The translations under genes were made by a program, and so were the position numbers. From positions 2,046,001 through 2,110,000 of the forward strand of contig NZ_CP133019.1 of assembly GCF_030866805.1 (NCBI RefSeq): a stretch of 64,000 nucleotides of DNA, written 5' to 3'. Numbering within the stretch: the stretch's first letter is position 1; the number at the start of each line of letters is the position of its first letter. Source of the DNA: Microbacterium terrisoli. Lineage in GTDB: Bacteria; Actinomycetota; Actinomycetes; Actinomycetales; Microbacteriaceae. Below are positions 13,982 to 26,248 of the stretch, piece by piece. The notes below the pieces were generated by a model, which saw only the letters and a program-made list of their open reading frames with translations, searched no databases and had not been told where the DNA came from.

Positions 13982-15492
13982 CAGCGCGCTCCTCCCAGAA
14001 TCGGTGCCTTCTCGAGCAGCGGGCCGCCCCACGAGTCGACGAGCAGGGCCTCGGCGGCCGCGCCCACACGGTAGAGCCGGGCGTCCTCACGCGCCGGCGC
14101 GAGGAACTGGATGCCGACGGGCAGACCGTCATCGACAGCCAATCCCGACGGGATCGAGATACCGGGGACGCCGGCGAGGTTCGCCGGGATCGTCGTCAGG
14201 TCGTTCAGGTACATCTGCAGCGGATCGCCGATCTTCTCGCCCAGCTTGAACGCCGTGGTCGGCGCCGACGGAGTCGCGATCACGTCGACCGCGGCGAACG
14301 CGTGGTCGAAGTCGCGCTGGATCAGCGTACGGACCTTCTGGGCCGACCCGTAATAGGCGTCGTAGTAGCCGGCCGACAGCGCGTAGGTGCCGAGGATGAC
14401 GCGGCGCTTGACCTCATCGCCGAAGCCCGCGTCGCGGGTGGCGGCCATGACGTCTTCGACGGTGCCGCCGGGAACCGCGACGCGCATGCCGAACCGCACC
14501 GAATCGAACTTCGCCAGGTTGCTGGATGCCTCGGCCGGCAGGATCAGGTAGTACGCGGCGACGCCGTACTCGAAATGCGGGGCACTGATCTCGACGAGCT
14601 CGACGCCGTGGGCCTGCAGCAGGTCGAGCGCGGCACGGAAGGACTGCGCGACGCCGGGCTGGAAGCCGTCGTCGGGCAGTTCTTTCACCACACCGACTTT
14701 GAGACCCTTCAGCACGTCGCCGCGGGCGCCCTCGCGAGCAGCGTCGGCGAACGACGGCCAGGCGTCGGTGAGCGAGGTGGAATCGTGCGGGTCGTGGCCG
14801 CCGATGACGTCGTGCAGGAGGCCGGCATCCAGCACCGTGCGGCTGACCGGACCCACCTGATCGAGCGATGACGCGAGCGCGATCGCCCCGTAGCGGCTGA
14901 CGCCGCCGTAGGTCGGCTTCATGCCCACCGTGCCGGTCACGTGCGCGGGCTGGCGGATCGATCCGCCCGTGTCGGAGCCGAGGGCCAGCGGCGCCTCGAA
15001 AGCGGCAAGCGCCGCGGCGGATCCGCCGCCCGATCCGCCGGGGATGCGCTCGAGATCCCACGGGTTGTGGGTCGGGCCGTATGCCGAGTGCTCGGTGGAC
15101 GATCCCATCGCGAACTCGTCCATATTGGTCTTGCCCAGCGGCACCAGGCCCGCGGCACGCGATCGCGCGACGACGGTCGCGTCGAAGGGCGACATGTACC
15201 CTTCGAGGATCTTCGATCCGCTCGTGGAGGGCATGTCGGTGGTGACCAGCACATCCTTGACCGCCAGCGGCACGCCGGCCAGCGGGCCGAGCTCGTCGCC
15301 GGCCGCACGCCGCGCGTCGATGTCGGCCGCGACATCCAGCGCCTTCTCGTTCACATGCAGGAACGCGTGGACGTCGCCGTCGACGGCGGCGATGCGATCC
15401 AGGTGTGCGCGGGTGGCCTCGACCGACGAGACCTCGCCGGCGGAGAGCCTGCCGGCCAACTCGGCCGCGGACAGTCGGGTGATGTCGCTCAC
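13981..15492 (-). CDS. gatA: Asp-tRNA(Asn)/Glu-tRNA(Gln) amidotransferase subunit A
   Basis: A 503-residue amidase-signature protein. The Ser-cisSer-Lys catalytic set is visible: Lys in [20 protein letters not shown], the Gly/Ser-rich [13 protein letters not shown], and nucleophile region [12 protein letters not shown] around residues 180-190. GatA hydrolyses glutamine and feeds ammonia to GatB in the heterotrimer. The start overlaps gatC by 4 bp (ATGA) and the end overlaps gatB by 1 bp, so the three subunits are coupled. Confidence 0.97.
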   Translation of the reverse strand: MSDITRLSAAELAGRLSAGEVSSVEATRAHLDRIAAVDGDVHAFLHVNEKALDVAADIDARRAAGDELGPLAGVPLAVKDVLVTTDMPSTSGSKILEGYMSPFDATVVARSRAAGLVPLGKTNMDEFAMGSSTEHSAYGPTHNPWDLERIPGGSGGGSAAALAAFEAPLALGSDTGGSIRQPAHVTGTVGMKPTYGGVSRYGAIALASSLDQVGPVSRTVLDAGLLHDVIGGHDPHDSTSLTDAWPSFADAAREGARGDVLKGLKVGVVKELPDDGFQPGVAQSFRAALDLLQAHGVELVEISAPHFEYGVAAYYLILPAEASSNLAKFDSVRFGMRVAVPGGTVEDVMAATRDAGFGDEVKRRVILGTYALSAGYYDAYYGSAQKVRTLIQRDFDHAFAAVDVIATPSAPTTAFKLGEKIGDPLQMYLNDLTTIPANLAGVPGISIPSGLAVDDGLPVGIQFLAPAREDARLYRVGAAAEALLVDSWGGPLLEKAPILGGAR

Positions 15493-15788
15493 TGCTCTTC
15501 TCCCAGGATCGCGGTCACACGGAATCGGCCGTCGTCGGCATCGGGAGCGTTCTGCAGGGCCTGCTCCTGGGTGAGTGTGTCACCCACCACATCGGGGCGA
15601 TAGACGTTCTGCATCGGGATCGGGTGACTGGTGGCAGGCACGTCGGGGGTCGCCACCTGCGATACCTTCGCGATGTTGTCGACGATGACGTCGAGCTGGC
15701 CGGTGAGGCGCTCGACTTCGGCGTCGCTCAGTTGAATGCGAGCGAGCACACCGAGATGGCGCACGAGATCGGGGGTGATTTCTGACAC
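15489..15788 (-). CDS. gatC: Asp-tRNA(Asn)/Glu-tRNA(Gln) amidotransferase subunit C
   Basis: A 99-residue GatC starting at GTG 15788. The pattern [38 protein letters not shown] and [19 protein letters not shown] covers the two helices and the extended loop that wrap GatA and reach GatB. It stabilises the amidotransferase complex. A -10-like TAGACT ends 6 nt before the GTG and no separate ribosome site is needed, so the gatCAB message is probably leaderless. Confidence 0.95.
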   Translation of the reverse strand: MSEITPDLVRHLGVLARIQLSDAEVERLTGQLDVIVDNIAKVSQVATPDVPATSHPIPMQNVYRPDVVGDTLTQEQALQNAPDADDGRFRVTAILGEEQ

Positions 15789-15829
15789 CCCCTCAGTCTA
15801 CGGGCGAGTGGATGCCGCACCCGGCGGGC

Positions 15830-16420
15830 CGGGATGCGACAGGCTGCGCGCACCGACGTCGGTCGCGCTGCACCGCCCACGTCGCTCGCGCTGCACCGCC
15901 CACGTCGCTCGCGCTGCCTTGTTCGGCTCCCGCTGCCTGGTTCGGCTCGCGCTGCGCCATTCCGCATCCGCGCCCCGGAACTGGGTACGCACCCTGTCGC
16001 TCGCGCTGCCTCGTTCTGTGTTCGCGACCCGGATCTGCGTTCGCGCCCCGAAACTGCACCGCCCAGATCGCTCGCGCTGCCTGGCTCTGCATCCGCGCGT
16101 GAGAATCGCATGCGCGGGCGCAGATATCGATAGCGCCGACAGCGCTGCACGCCGTCCGCGCCGCGCCATCCGCGCCGCCTGGTTGCCCGCGCTGTCTCGC
16201 CCTGCGTCCGCGCACGAGATCCGCGCCGCCTGGTTGCCCGCGCTGTCTCGCCCTGCGTCCGCGCACGTCATCCGCGCCGCCTGGTTGCCCGCGCTGCCTG
16301 GTTCTGCGTCCGCGCGTGAGAATCGCATGCGCGGGCGCAGATATCGATAGCGCCGACGGCGCTGCACGCCGTCCGCGCCGCGCCATCCGCGCGCCGCGCC
16401 ATCCGCGCGTCGCGCCGTCA
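15830..16420. repeat. G+C-rich degenerate repeat tract between gatC and an acyl-CoA ligase
   Basis: No gene is credible in the 709 bp between gatC and the ligase. The DNA is built of short related words such as CGCTCGCGCTGC. Visible units: a 23-bp unit (CCGCCCACGTCGCTCGCGCTGCA type) repeated from about 15855; a 51-bp unit in three near-copies starting at 16169, 16220 and 16271; and an 80-bp block around GAGAATCGCATGCGCGGGCG at 16101 that recurs 217 bp later at 16318 with one difference. Both strands stay open over long frames because of composition, giving Ala/Arg-rich shadow frames. Confidence 0.85.
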
Positions 16421-16497
16421 GGTACGACGTCAGTCGGGGCGCGGCCTCCTCGGCCCGATCATCACAGAAGAACTCCCGCGGCGCGTAGGCTGAAACG

Positions 16498-18204
16498 ATG
16501 ACGTCGTTCGATCCGCCGCGCCCGTGGACTGCCAGCTACGCCACCGGTGTCCCTGTCGATCTCGAACCCGTCACCGGCTCGCTCGTGGACATCGTCGCGG
16601 CATCCGCTGGCGACTATCCCGACGCACCCGCCCTCCAGTTCTTCGGCCGTGAGACGACGTACCGCGAGCTGCAGGAGCAGATCGATCGGGCGGCCGCGGG
16701 TCTGAAGGCACGAGGTGTCGGCGCCGGTGACACCGTGGCCATCGTGCTGCCGAACTGCCCGCAGCACATCGTCGCGTTCTATGCGATCCTGCGCCTGGGC
16801 GCGATCGCGATCGAGCACAACCCGCTGTACACCCCGCGCGAGCTGCGCAAGCAGTTCGAGGACCACGGCGCGAAGACGGCGATCGTGTGGACGAAGGTCG
16901 TCGAGACGATCCAGGACTTCCCCACCGACCTGGCCGTCACCCACCTCATCTCGGTCGACGTCATCCAGGCCATGCCGTGGACGACGCGTCTCGCGCTGAA
17001 GCTGCCGATCGCCAAGGCCCGCGAGTCGCGCGAAGCCCTCTACAGCCGCGTGAGCGGAACCATCGGGTGGGACCAGATCGTCGGCAGCGAGCCACTGCCC
17101 GCCAGCCACCCGAAGCCGGCAACCGACGACCTCGCGATCATCCAGTACACGAGCGGCACGACCGGCGCGCCGAAGGGAGCATCGCTCACACACCGCAATC
17201 TGCTCTCCAATGCCGCACAGGCCCGGGCGTGGGTGCCGCAGATCATCCGCGGCAACGGGTGCGTCGTCTATGCCGTGCTGCCGATGTTCCATGCTTACGG
17301 CCTGACGCTGTGCCTGACGTTCGCAATGTCGATGGGCGCCCGCCTGGTGCTTTTCCCCAAGTTCGACCCCGACCTGGTGCTCGAGGTGACCAAGAAGCAT
17401 CCGGCGACCTTCCTGCCTCTCGTCCCGCCGATCGCTGAGCGGCTCCTCGCCGCCGCCGCCGAGAAGGGCGTATCGCTGAAGGGCACCGAGATCGCGATCT
17501 CGGGTGCGATGGCGCTCCCCCACGAGCTCGTCGTCCCGTTCGAGAAGGCCACCGGTGGCTATCTCGTCGAAGGCTACGGCCTGAGCGAGTGCTCGCCGGT
17601 GCTGATGGCCAACCCCGTGGCAGACAGTCGCGTGCCCGGCACCGTCGGTCTGCCGCTGCCGGGTACGCAGTGCCGCGTGGTCGACCCCGACGAACCCACC
17701 AAGGACGTCGCGCCCGGCGGCGAGGGCGAACTCGTCGTCCGCGGCCCGCAGGTCTTCGGCGGCTATTACGGCAACCCCGAAGCGACCGAAGACTCGTTCG
17801 TCGACGGCTGGTACCGCACCGGCGACATCGTCACGATCGATGAGGCCGGATTCGTGCGCATCGTCGACCGGATCAAAGAACTCATCATCACGGGCGGCTT
17901 CAACGTCGCCCCCACCGAGGTCGAGAACGCGCTGCGCCAGCATCCCGACGTCGAAGACGTCGCGGTGGTGGGGCTGCCCAGCGGTCACTCCGGCGAAGAA
18001 GTCGTCGCCGCGGTCGTGTTGGCCGAAGGCGTGACAGAGCCTGACGTCGAGGCGATCCGCGCGTTCGGCCGCGGCATCCTGACCCCTTACAAGGTCCCCC
18101 GGCGCGTGTTCGTCGTCGACGAACTGCCCAAATCGCTGATCGGCAAGGTGCTGCGTCGGCAGGTGCGAGACAAGCTGATCGACCTGACAGGAGCTGGATC
18201 ATGA
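16498..18204 (+). CDS. Long-chain fatty-acid-CoA ligase (AMP-binding)
   Basis: A 568-residue ANL-superfamily adenylating enzyme. IQYTSGTTGAPKGASLTHRN near residue 216 is the P-loop. VEGYGLSECSPV is the A5 core, WYRTGDIVTID the A7 Asp, and RIVDRIKELIITGGFNVAP the A8 hinge, followed by the catalytic Lys in LPKSLIGKVLRRQ at the end. It converts fatty acids to acyl-CoA through acyl-AMP, at the membrane or in the cytoplasm. A -10-like TAGGCT ends 6 nt before ATG, suggesting a leaderless transcript. The helicase gene follows with a 4-bp overlap. Confidence 0.92.
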   Translation: MTSFDPPRPWTASYATGVPVDLEPVTGSLVDIVAASAGDYPDAPALQFFGRETTYRELQEQIDRAAAGLKARGVGAGDTVAIVLPNCPQHIVAFYAILRLGAIAIEHNPLYTPRELRKQFEDHGAKTAIVWTKVVETIQDFPTDLAVTHLISVDVIQAMPWTTRLALKLPIAKARESREALYSRVSGTIGWDQIVGSEPLPASHPKPATDDLAIIQYTSGTTGAPKGASLTHRNLLSNAAQARAWVPQIIRGNGCVVYAVLPMFHAYGLTLCLTFAMSMGARLVLFPKFDPDLVLEVTKKHPATFLPLVPPIAERLLAAAAEKGVSLKGTEIAISGAMALPHELVVPFEKATGGYLVEGYGLSECSPVLMANPVADSRVPGTVGLPLPGTQCRVVDPDEPTKDVAPGGEGELVVRGPQVFGGYYGNPEATEDSFVDGWYRTGDIVTIDEAGFVRIVDRIKELIITGGFNVAPTEVENALRQHPDVEDVAVVGLPSGHSGEEVVAAVVLAEGVTEPDVEAIRAFGRGILTPYKVPRRVFVVDELPKSLIGKVLRRQVRDKLIDLTGAGS

Positions 18205-20081
18205 CCGACGACACTTCCACCGAGACGGTGGTGGATGCCGACTCCGCCGGTGAACCGCAGGCTCCGGGGTTCGAGGACCTGGGCGTCACCGGGCCGGTGC
18301 TGGGCGCGATCCGCGATCTCGGATACGAGAGTCCCTCGGCCATCCAGGCCGCAACGATCCCGCTGCTGATGCAGGGCCGCGACGTGCTCGGCACGGCGCA
18401 GACCGGAACCGGCAAGACCGCCGCGTTCGCGCTGCCGGTGCTCGAGCGCCTGGACCTGGCGCAGAAGACCCCGCAGGCCCTGGTGCTGGCGCCCACACGT
18501 GAACTGGCTCTGCAGGTGTGCGAGGCGTTCGAGTCGTACGCGTCGAAGATGAAGGGCGTGCACGTGCTGCCCGTCTACGGCGGGCAGGGCTATGGGGTGC
18601 AGCTGTCAGCCCTGCGCCGCGGTGTGCACATCGTGGTGGGCACACCCGGCCGCATCATGGACCACCAGGCCAAGGGCACGCTCGACCTGACCGAGCTGAA
18701 GTACCTGGTGCTCGATGAGGCCGACGAGATGCTCAAGATGGGCTTCGCCGAGGACGTGGAGCAGATCCTCGCCCAGACCCCGGAAGACAAGCAGGTCGCC
18801 CTGTTCTCGGCGACGATGCCCGCCGCGATCCGTCGATTGGCGCAGAAGTACCTGCGCGACCCCGAAGAGGTCGCGATCAAGACCAAGACGACCACCAACC
18901 AGAACATCAGGCAGCGGTATCTGGTGGTCTCGTACGCACAGAAGGTGGATGCTCTGACCCGCGTGCTCGAGGTCGAGAACTTCGACGGGGTCATCGTGTT
19001 CGTGCGTACGAAGAACGAGACCGAGACCCTTGCCGAGAAGCTGCGCGCACGCGGGTACTCGGCCGCGGCGATCAACGGCGACGTGCCGCAGGCCCAGCGC
19101 GAGCGGTCCGTGAACCACCTGAAGGACGGCAAGCTCGACATCCTGGTGGCCACCGACGTCGCCGCCCGCGGCCTGGACGTCGAGCGCATCAGCCACGTGA
19201 TCAACTTCGACATCCCCACCGACACCGAGTCGTACGTGCACCGGATCGGGCGCACCGGCCGTGCGGGACGTTCGGGCGACGCGATCAGCTTCATCACTCC
19301 CCGCGAGCGCTACCTGCTGGGGCACATCGAGAAGGCGACGCGCCAGCAGCCGGCGCAGATGCAGCTGCCCACCACCGAAGACGTCAACACGACGCGTCTG
19401 AATCGGTTCGACGACGCCATCACGACGGCCCTCGACGAGACCGGCCGCATCGAGGCCTTCCGCGACATCATCGCCCATTACGTGCGGCACCACGATGTGC
19501 CGGAAGGGGATGTCGCCGCCGCCCTCGCGATCGTCGCCCAGGGCAAGACGCCACTGCTGCTGGATCCCGAGAACGACCCGCTCGCCGCCTCGGTCGAGGC
19601 CGTGAACCGTCCGCCGCGCGGGCGCAGCGGCCGCGATCGTGGCGGAGAGCCCCGCGAACCGCGCGAGCCGCGTCGCGGACGCGGAGACTACGCTCCGTAC
19701 CGCATCGAGGTGGGCCGCCGGCACCGCGTGGAGCCCCGCCAGATCGTCGGTGCCCTCGCGAACGAGGGCGGCCTGCGCCGCGACGATTTCGGAGCGATCG
19801 CGATCAAGCCCGATTTCTCGATCGTCGAGCTGCCGGCGAACCTCGACCCGGCAGTGCTGGAGCGCTTGCGCGACACCCGCATCTCGGGCCGGCTGATCGA
19901 GATCACCGCCGACCGCGGTGCGCCCAACCGGCGTCGCCCGGCACGTCACGATGACGACCGGCGGCCCGCGCGCCACGACGGCGATCACCGCAGCTCCTAC
20001 ACCGATCGTGACGACCGGCGGCCTCGTGAGGACCGCACAGCACGCGATGACCGCCCGCCGCGCAAGCCTCGTCACAAGTGA
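18201..20081 (+). CDS. DEAD-box RNA helicase with C-terminal RNA-binding domain
   Basis: A 626-residue CsdA/DeaD-type helicase. In order: FEDLGVTGPVLGAIRDLGY, AQTGTGKT (about 66-73), APTRELALQ, TPGRIMDH, VLDEADEMLKMGF, FSATMP, then the second RecA domain with VFVRTKNETETLAEKL, ATDVAARGLDVERISHVINFD and HRIGRTGRAG. Residues about 495-575 form a DbpA-like RNA-binding domain (YRIEVGRRHRVEPRQIVGAL). The tail is an Arg/Asp-rich low-complexity segment. It likely remodels structured RNA in ribosome assembly or mRNA decay. Coupling to an acyl-CoA ligase by overlap is unusual and may be only positional. Confidence 0.92.
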   Translation: MTDDTSTETVVDADSAGEPQAPGFEDLGVTGPVLGAIRDLGYESPSAIQAATIPLLMQGRDVLGTAQTGTGKTAAFALPVLERLDLAQKTPQALVLAPTRELALQVCEAFESYASKMKGVHVLPVYGGQGYGVQLSALRRGVHIVVGTPGRIMDHQAKGTLDLTELKYLVLDEADEMLKMGFAEDVEQILAQTPEDKQVALFSATMPAAIRRLAQKYLRDPEEVAIKTKTTTNQNIRQRYLVVSYAQKVDALTRVLEVENFDGVIVFVRTKNETETLAEKLRARGYSAAAINGDVPQAQRERSVNHLKDGKLDILVATDVAARGLDVERISHVINFDIPTDTESYVHRIGRTGRAGRSGDAISFITPRERYLLGHIEKATRQQPAQMQLPTTEDVNTTRLNRFDDAITTALDETGRIEAFRDIIAHYVRHHDVPEGDVAAALAIVAQGKTPLLLDPENDPLAASVEAVNRPPRGRSGRDRGGEPREPREPRRGRGDYAPYRIEVGRRHRVEPRQIVGALANEGGLRRDDFGAIAIKPDFSIVELPANLDPAVLERLRDTRISGRLIEITADRGAPNRRRPARHDDDRRPARHDGDHRSSYTDRDDRRPREDRTARDDRPPRKPRHK

Positions 20082-20170
20082 GTCAGACCCGGATCACCGT
20101 CACGCCCGTCGCCCCCTCGAGGGCGTCGAAGTCGCCAGCACCGGCCATGCCGTTGACGACGGTGATCCGG

Positions 20171-22501
<2,331 letters not shown>

Positions 22502-22548
22502 CTACGAGCGGGCACCGACATCCGTGGCGGCAGCGCGCGGCCGGGGCA

Positions 22549-23646
22549 TCAGGCCTCGACGGGCACGGCCGACACCGTGCGGTCGATCGTGAACTGTCCG
22601 ATCACCCGCGTGCCCTCATACAGCACCGCGGTCTGACCGGTCGCGACGCCGTCGAAGGGATGCCGCGGCCGCACCGTCATGGTTCCCTCGGCATAGACCG
22701 CCACGGCTGCGACCGGATCGGCGTGCGCGCGGATCTGCACCTCGCAGTCGAAAGTGCCCTCTGCCTGAGGGCGACCGGCCCACGAGAGGCGCTCCCCCAC
22801 GATCTCGGCGGTCGCCAGCGCCTCTTTCGGACCGACGACGACGGTGTTCGAGACCGGCTTCACCTCGAGCACGAACCGCGGCTTGCCGTCAGCGGCGGGC
22901 ACCCCCAGCTGCAGGCCCCGACGCTGACCCACGGTGTAGGCGTGTGCACCCTTGTGGGTGCCCACCACGGCTCCGCTGCGGTCGACGACGTCACCGTCGG
23001 CGGCGCCCAGCTTGTCGGCGAGCCACCCGCGCGTGTCGCCGTCGGGGATGAAGCAGATGTCGTAGCTGTCGGGCTTGCGCGCCACCGAGAATCCGCGACG
23101 CTCGGCCTCGGCGCGCACGATGTCTTTGGAGGGCGTGTCGCCCAGCGGGAAGTACGTGTGCGCGAGCTGCTCGGCGGTGAGCACTCCCAGCACGTAGGAC
23201 TGGTCCTTCGCGGCATCGGAGGCGCGGTGCAGCTCGCGGCCCTGCGGCCCGTCGACGAGCTTGGCGTAGTGGCCGGTGCACACCGCGTCGTAGCCGAGCT
23301 CGATGCCGCGCTCGAGCAGCGCGGCGAACTTGATGTACTGGTTGCAGCGCATGCAGGGGTTGGGCGTGCGCCCGGCCTTGTACTCCGAGATGAAGTCGTC
23401 GACCACCCGCTCGTGGAACCGCTCCGAGAAGTCCCAGACGTAGAACGGGATTCCGAGTTTGTCGGCCACGCGGCGGGCATCCATCGCGTCTTCGATCGTG
23501 CAGCAACCGCGGCTGCCGGTGCGCAATGTGCCCCCGGCCCGTGAGAGCGCCAGATGCACGCCCACGACCTCGTGCCCCGCCTCGACCGCACGCGCTGCCG
23601 CGACCGCGGAATCCACACCACCGCTCATCGCCGCCAGAATACGCAT
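22549..23646 (-). CDS. mnmA: tRNA-specific 2-thiouridylase MnmA
   Basis: A 365-residue enzyme that installs the 2-thio group on wobble U34 of tRNA Lys, Glu and Gln. [20 protein letters not shown] is the PP-loop. The nucleophilic and sulfur-carrying cysteines are in [15 protein letters not shown] and [16 protein letters not shown], so both catalytic Cys are present. The substrate-recognition [10 protein letters not shown] segment follows. A -10-like TAGACT ends 7 nt before ATG. The cysteine desulfurase just upstream (gap 83 bp) would supply sulfur. Confidence 0.96.
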   Translation of the reverse strand: MRILAAMSGGVDSAVAAARAVEAGHEVVGVHLALSRAGGTLRTGSRGCCTIEDAMDARRVADKLGIPFYVWDFSERFHERVVDDFISEYKAGRTPNPCMRCNQYIKFAALLERGIELGYDAVCTGHYAKLVDGPQGRELHRASDAAKDQSYVLGVLTAEQLAHTYFPLGDTPSKDIVRAEAERRGFSVARKPDSYDICFIPDGDTRGWLADKLGAADGDVVDRSGAVVGTHKGAHAYTVGQRRGLQLGVPAADGKPRFVLEVKPVSNTVVVGPKEALATAEIVGERLSWAGRPQAEGTFDCEVQIRAHADPVAAVAVYAEGTMTVRPRHPFDGVATGQTAVLYEGTRVIGQFTIDRTVSAVPVEA

Positions 23647-23729
23647 GGGCTCCAGTCTACGAGCGACGCGCTGGACGTGCGCCGCGTGCCCGCTCGAGGC
23701 GCGCCCGACGGTGACGACCGACCCTGCTG

Positions 23730-24899
23730 TCAGTGCCGCGCGGCGGCGCGGGCGCGCTCGACCGCGACAGGAAGCGCTGCCAACGTCGCGTCGACGTCGG
23801 CATCGGTGCTCGTGCGACCCAGCGTGAAGCGCAGAACCTGGCGGGCCTCGGCATCCGTGCGCCCCATCGCCTTCACGACGTGCGACGGCTCAGGAGTGCC
23901 CGCCTGACAGGCCGACCCTGTGGACACGCACACACCCGCCTCGTCGAGCAGGAACAGCAGCGTCTCGCCCAGCGCTCCCGAGAACAGCACGTGCGCATTG
24001 CCGGGCAGGCGAACCTGCGGATCGCCGAGCAGCTGCGTCTCAGGCACGGTGTGCAGGATGCCGCGGACCAGTCGATCCCGCAGCCGCCGCAGCCGATCGG
24101 CCTCGCCCAGACGCTCGGCCTCGGCGAGCTCGGCTGCCACCGCGAAGGCCGCGGCGCCCGCCACGTCCTGGGTTCCCGGCCGCAGCGATCGCTGCTGGCC
24201 GCCGCCCTGCAGCAGCGGGGTCGGGGTCAGCGCGCGGGAGACCACCAGCGCCCCCACTCCGACCGGTCCCCCGATCTTGTGCGCCGACACGCTCAGCGCG
24301 CTCAGCCCCGACGCGCCACGCACGTCGCCGCGCCACGCACGGAACGACACCGCGACATGGCCGAGGGCGGCCACGGCGTCCACGTGCAGGGGCACACCTG
24401 CGGCCGCGGATGCCGCCGACAGCCCCGCCGCGTCGTTGACCGTGCCGACCTCGTTGTTGGCCGCCAGTGCCGTCGCGAAGGCGGCGCCGGGCAGTGCGGC
24501 CGTGAACGCATCGACCGGGATGCGCCCGCGAGCGTCGAGCGCGACCGGCCGCACCGCGGCGGTTTCGTGCACGCGCAGCCACTCGACCGTGTCGAGCGTC
24601 GCGTGATGCTCACCGTCTGGCAGGACGACGGCATCCCGGCCCTGCGGCCGCGCCCACCACATGCCCTTCAGCGCCGCGTTGATCGACTCGGTGCCGCCGG
24701 AGGTGAACACGACCTCGATCGGGTCGCACTCCAGCACGGCGGCGACGCGTTCACGCGACTCCTCGAGCAGGCGACGCGCGTCCTGCCCCGCCCGATGGAT
24801 CGAGGAGGCATTGCCGACGCCGTCCGCTGCCTGCAGCCACGCGTCACGCGCCTCGGCGCGCATCGGCGTGGTCGCCGCGTGGTCCAGATAGATCGTCAC
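23730..24899 (-). CDS. Cysteine desulfurase (IscS/NifS family)
   Basis: A 389-residue class V PLP enzyme from GTG 24899. [16 protein letters not shown] starts the fold. [18 protein letters not shown] binds the cofactor phosphate, [18 protein letters not shown] has the Schiff-base Lys, and [18 protein letters not shown] has the mobile catalytic Cys. It releases sulfane sulfur from L-cysteine. Position next to mnmA suggests supply to tRNA thiolation. Because the suf operon in this window has no sufS, it may also feed Fe-S assembly; this is inference. Confidence 0.93.
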   Translation of the reverse strand: MTIYLDHAATTPMRAEARDAWLQAADGVGNASSIHRAGQDARRLLEESRERVAAVLECDPIEVVFTSGGTESINAALKGMWWARPQGRDAVVLPDGEHHATLDTVEWLRVHETAAVRPVALDARGRIPVDAFTAALPGAAFATALAANNEVGTVNDAAGLSAASAAAGVPLHVDAVAALGHVAVSFRAWRGDVRGASGLSALSVSAHKIGGPVGVGALVVSRALTPTPLLQGGGQQRSLRPGTQDVAGAAAFAVAAELAEAERLGEADRLRRLRDRLVRGILHTVPETQLLGDPQVRLPGNAHVLFSGALGETLLFLLDEAGVCVSTGSACQAGTPEPSHVVKAMGRTDAEARQVLRFTLGRTSTDADVDATLAALPVAVERARAAARH

Positions 24900-25051
24900 C
24901 GTTCAACTTTCGCACGGCGGCACCCGACACGGCGCGCACGCGCAGCGCTCCGACCAGCAGTTCTCCCGATACGGCTTCAGTGTAGCTGAAGGATATGGCG
25001 GGACGCGCAATCCGCGGCAACCCGGCGGAACGCAGCCGGATCCCGCCCGAC

Positions 25052-26134
25052 TCAGCCCAGGGTCACCTCGAACAGCAGCCCCAGCGCGTAGGTCACGGCG
25101 GCGGCCCCGAACCCGATCAGCAGCTGCCGCAGCGCGCGACGAAGCGGCGGTGCGCCCGAGAGCAGACCCACCATGGCACCGGTGCCCATGAGCGCGGCTC
25201 CCACCAGGATGAGCGCGATGAGGATCGCGACACTCCCCGAGAGCCCGAAGATCCACGGCAGCACGGGAATGATCGCACCCGACGCGAAGAACCCGAAGCT
25301 GAACAATGCTGCGCGCCAGGCCCCGCCGATGACCTCGTGCGCGTCGGGCACCGCGACCGGCCCGCTCTCGGCCGCGGCGGCGCCCGAGGTCCGCGAGCGG
25401 TGCAGCATACGCCGCGCACGCGTGAGTGCGTCTTCGGCGTCCATCCCGCGACTGCGGTAGACCAGTGCGAGCTCGTTCGCGTCGAGGTCGAGGTCCGGCA
25501 GCACACCCGCGTCGAGTTCGGCGGGCTCCGTGGCCTCGAGCAGCTCGCGCTGCGAACGCACCGACACGTATTCGCCGGCGCCCATCGACAGGGCACCGGC
25601 GAGCAGCCCCGCGATGCCGCTGAACAGCACGAAATGCGCACCGACACCGGTCGCGCCGATGCCCATCACGAGGGCGAGGTTGGAGACGAGTCCGTCGTTG
25701 GCGCCGAACACGGCCGCACGGAAACCGCCCGACAGGCGCCGACGGCCGCGGGCGGCAAGGCCGCGCACGACCTCTTCGTGCACCTTCTCGTCGGCGGCCA
25801 TCGCCGCCGTCGCATGCGGGTCCTGATCGTACGGCGAGCGCCCCTCGGCGTTCTGAGCGAGGGCCAGCACGAAGATCGATCCGAAGTGCCGGGCCATCCA
25901 GCCCAGCATCCGCGTGCGCGTCGAGGCCGCTGGAACACTGCCGGGCTCCCCGCCGAGCAGGCCGAGCCAGTGCGCCTCGTGCCGGCCTTCGGCCTCGGCC
26001 AGCGCCTGCAGGATCGCACGCTCCTCTCCTGTCTTGCGCCCGGCCAGCTCCCGGTACACGCGCGCCTCCGCGCGTTCGTTCACGAGGTACTGCGCCCATC
26101 GGCGCCGGTCACGTGCGGTGGAATCGGGTCTCAC
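25052..26134 (-). CDS. Ferritin-like domain fused to VIT1/CCC1 transporter
   Basis: About 360 residues. GTG 26134 is chosen for its AGGAG site at 5-nt spacing. The N-terminal domain (1-120) is helical, with NERAEARVYRELAGRKTGEE and ALAEAEGRHEAHWLGLL, a ferritin/rubrerythrin-like E..E/ExxH pattern. The C-terminal domain matches VIT1/CCC1: VFGANDGLVSNLALVMGIGA, SMGAGEYVSVRSQRELLEA and three further membrane helices at the end (FGFFASGAIIPVLPWIFGL onwards). Related ferritin-VIT proteins export or sequester Fe2+ or Mn2+ across the inner membrane under metal or peroxide stress. Substrate direction is inferred. Confidence 0.85.
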   Translation of the reverse strand: MRPDSTARDRRRWAQYLVNERAEARVYRELAGRKTGEERAILQALAEAEGRHEAHWLGLLGGEPGSVPAASTRTRMLGWMARHFGSIFVLALAQNAEGRSPYDQDPHATAAMAADEKVHEEVVRGLAARGRRRLSGGFRAAVFGANDGLVSNLALVMGIGATGVGAHFVLFSGIAGLLAGALSMGAGEYVSVRSQRELLEATEPAELDAGVLPDLDLDANELALVYRSRGMDAEDALTRARRMLHRSRTSGAAAAESGPVAVPDAHEVIGGAWRAALFSFGFFASGAIIPVLPWIFGLSGSVAILIALILVGAALMGTGAMVGLLSGAPPLRRALRQLLIGFGAAAVTYALGLLFEVTLG

Positions 26135-26248
26135 GGTCACTCCTGGTCTCGACAACCTTTCGAGGCTATCCGCCAGGGAATGTCGAACCTCGCGGATCCG
26201 TGCGATTGCCAGCATTTCGGAGCTCCGAAGCCGCCACCGCACGGCAGG

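Noticed and set aside
15790..16420. Long Ala/Arg-rich open frames on both strands in the repeat tract
   Set aside because: They arise from G+C-rich short repeats without stop codons, lack ribosome sites and known domains, and conflict with each other.
20083..20170. A 21-residue minus-strand frame (MAGAGDFDALEGATGVTVIR) after the ligA stop
   Set aside because: Codon use looks coding-like, but it is too short and has no ribosome site; it may be a remnant of an older gene between helicase and ligA.
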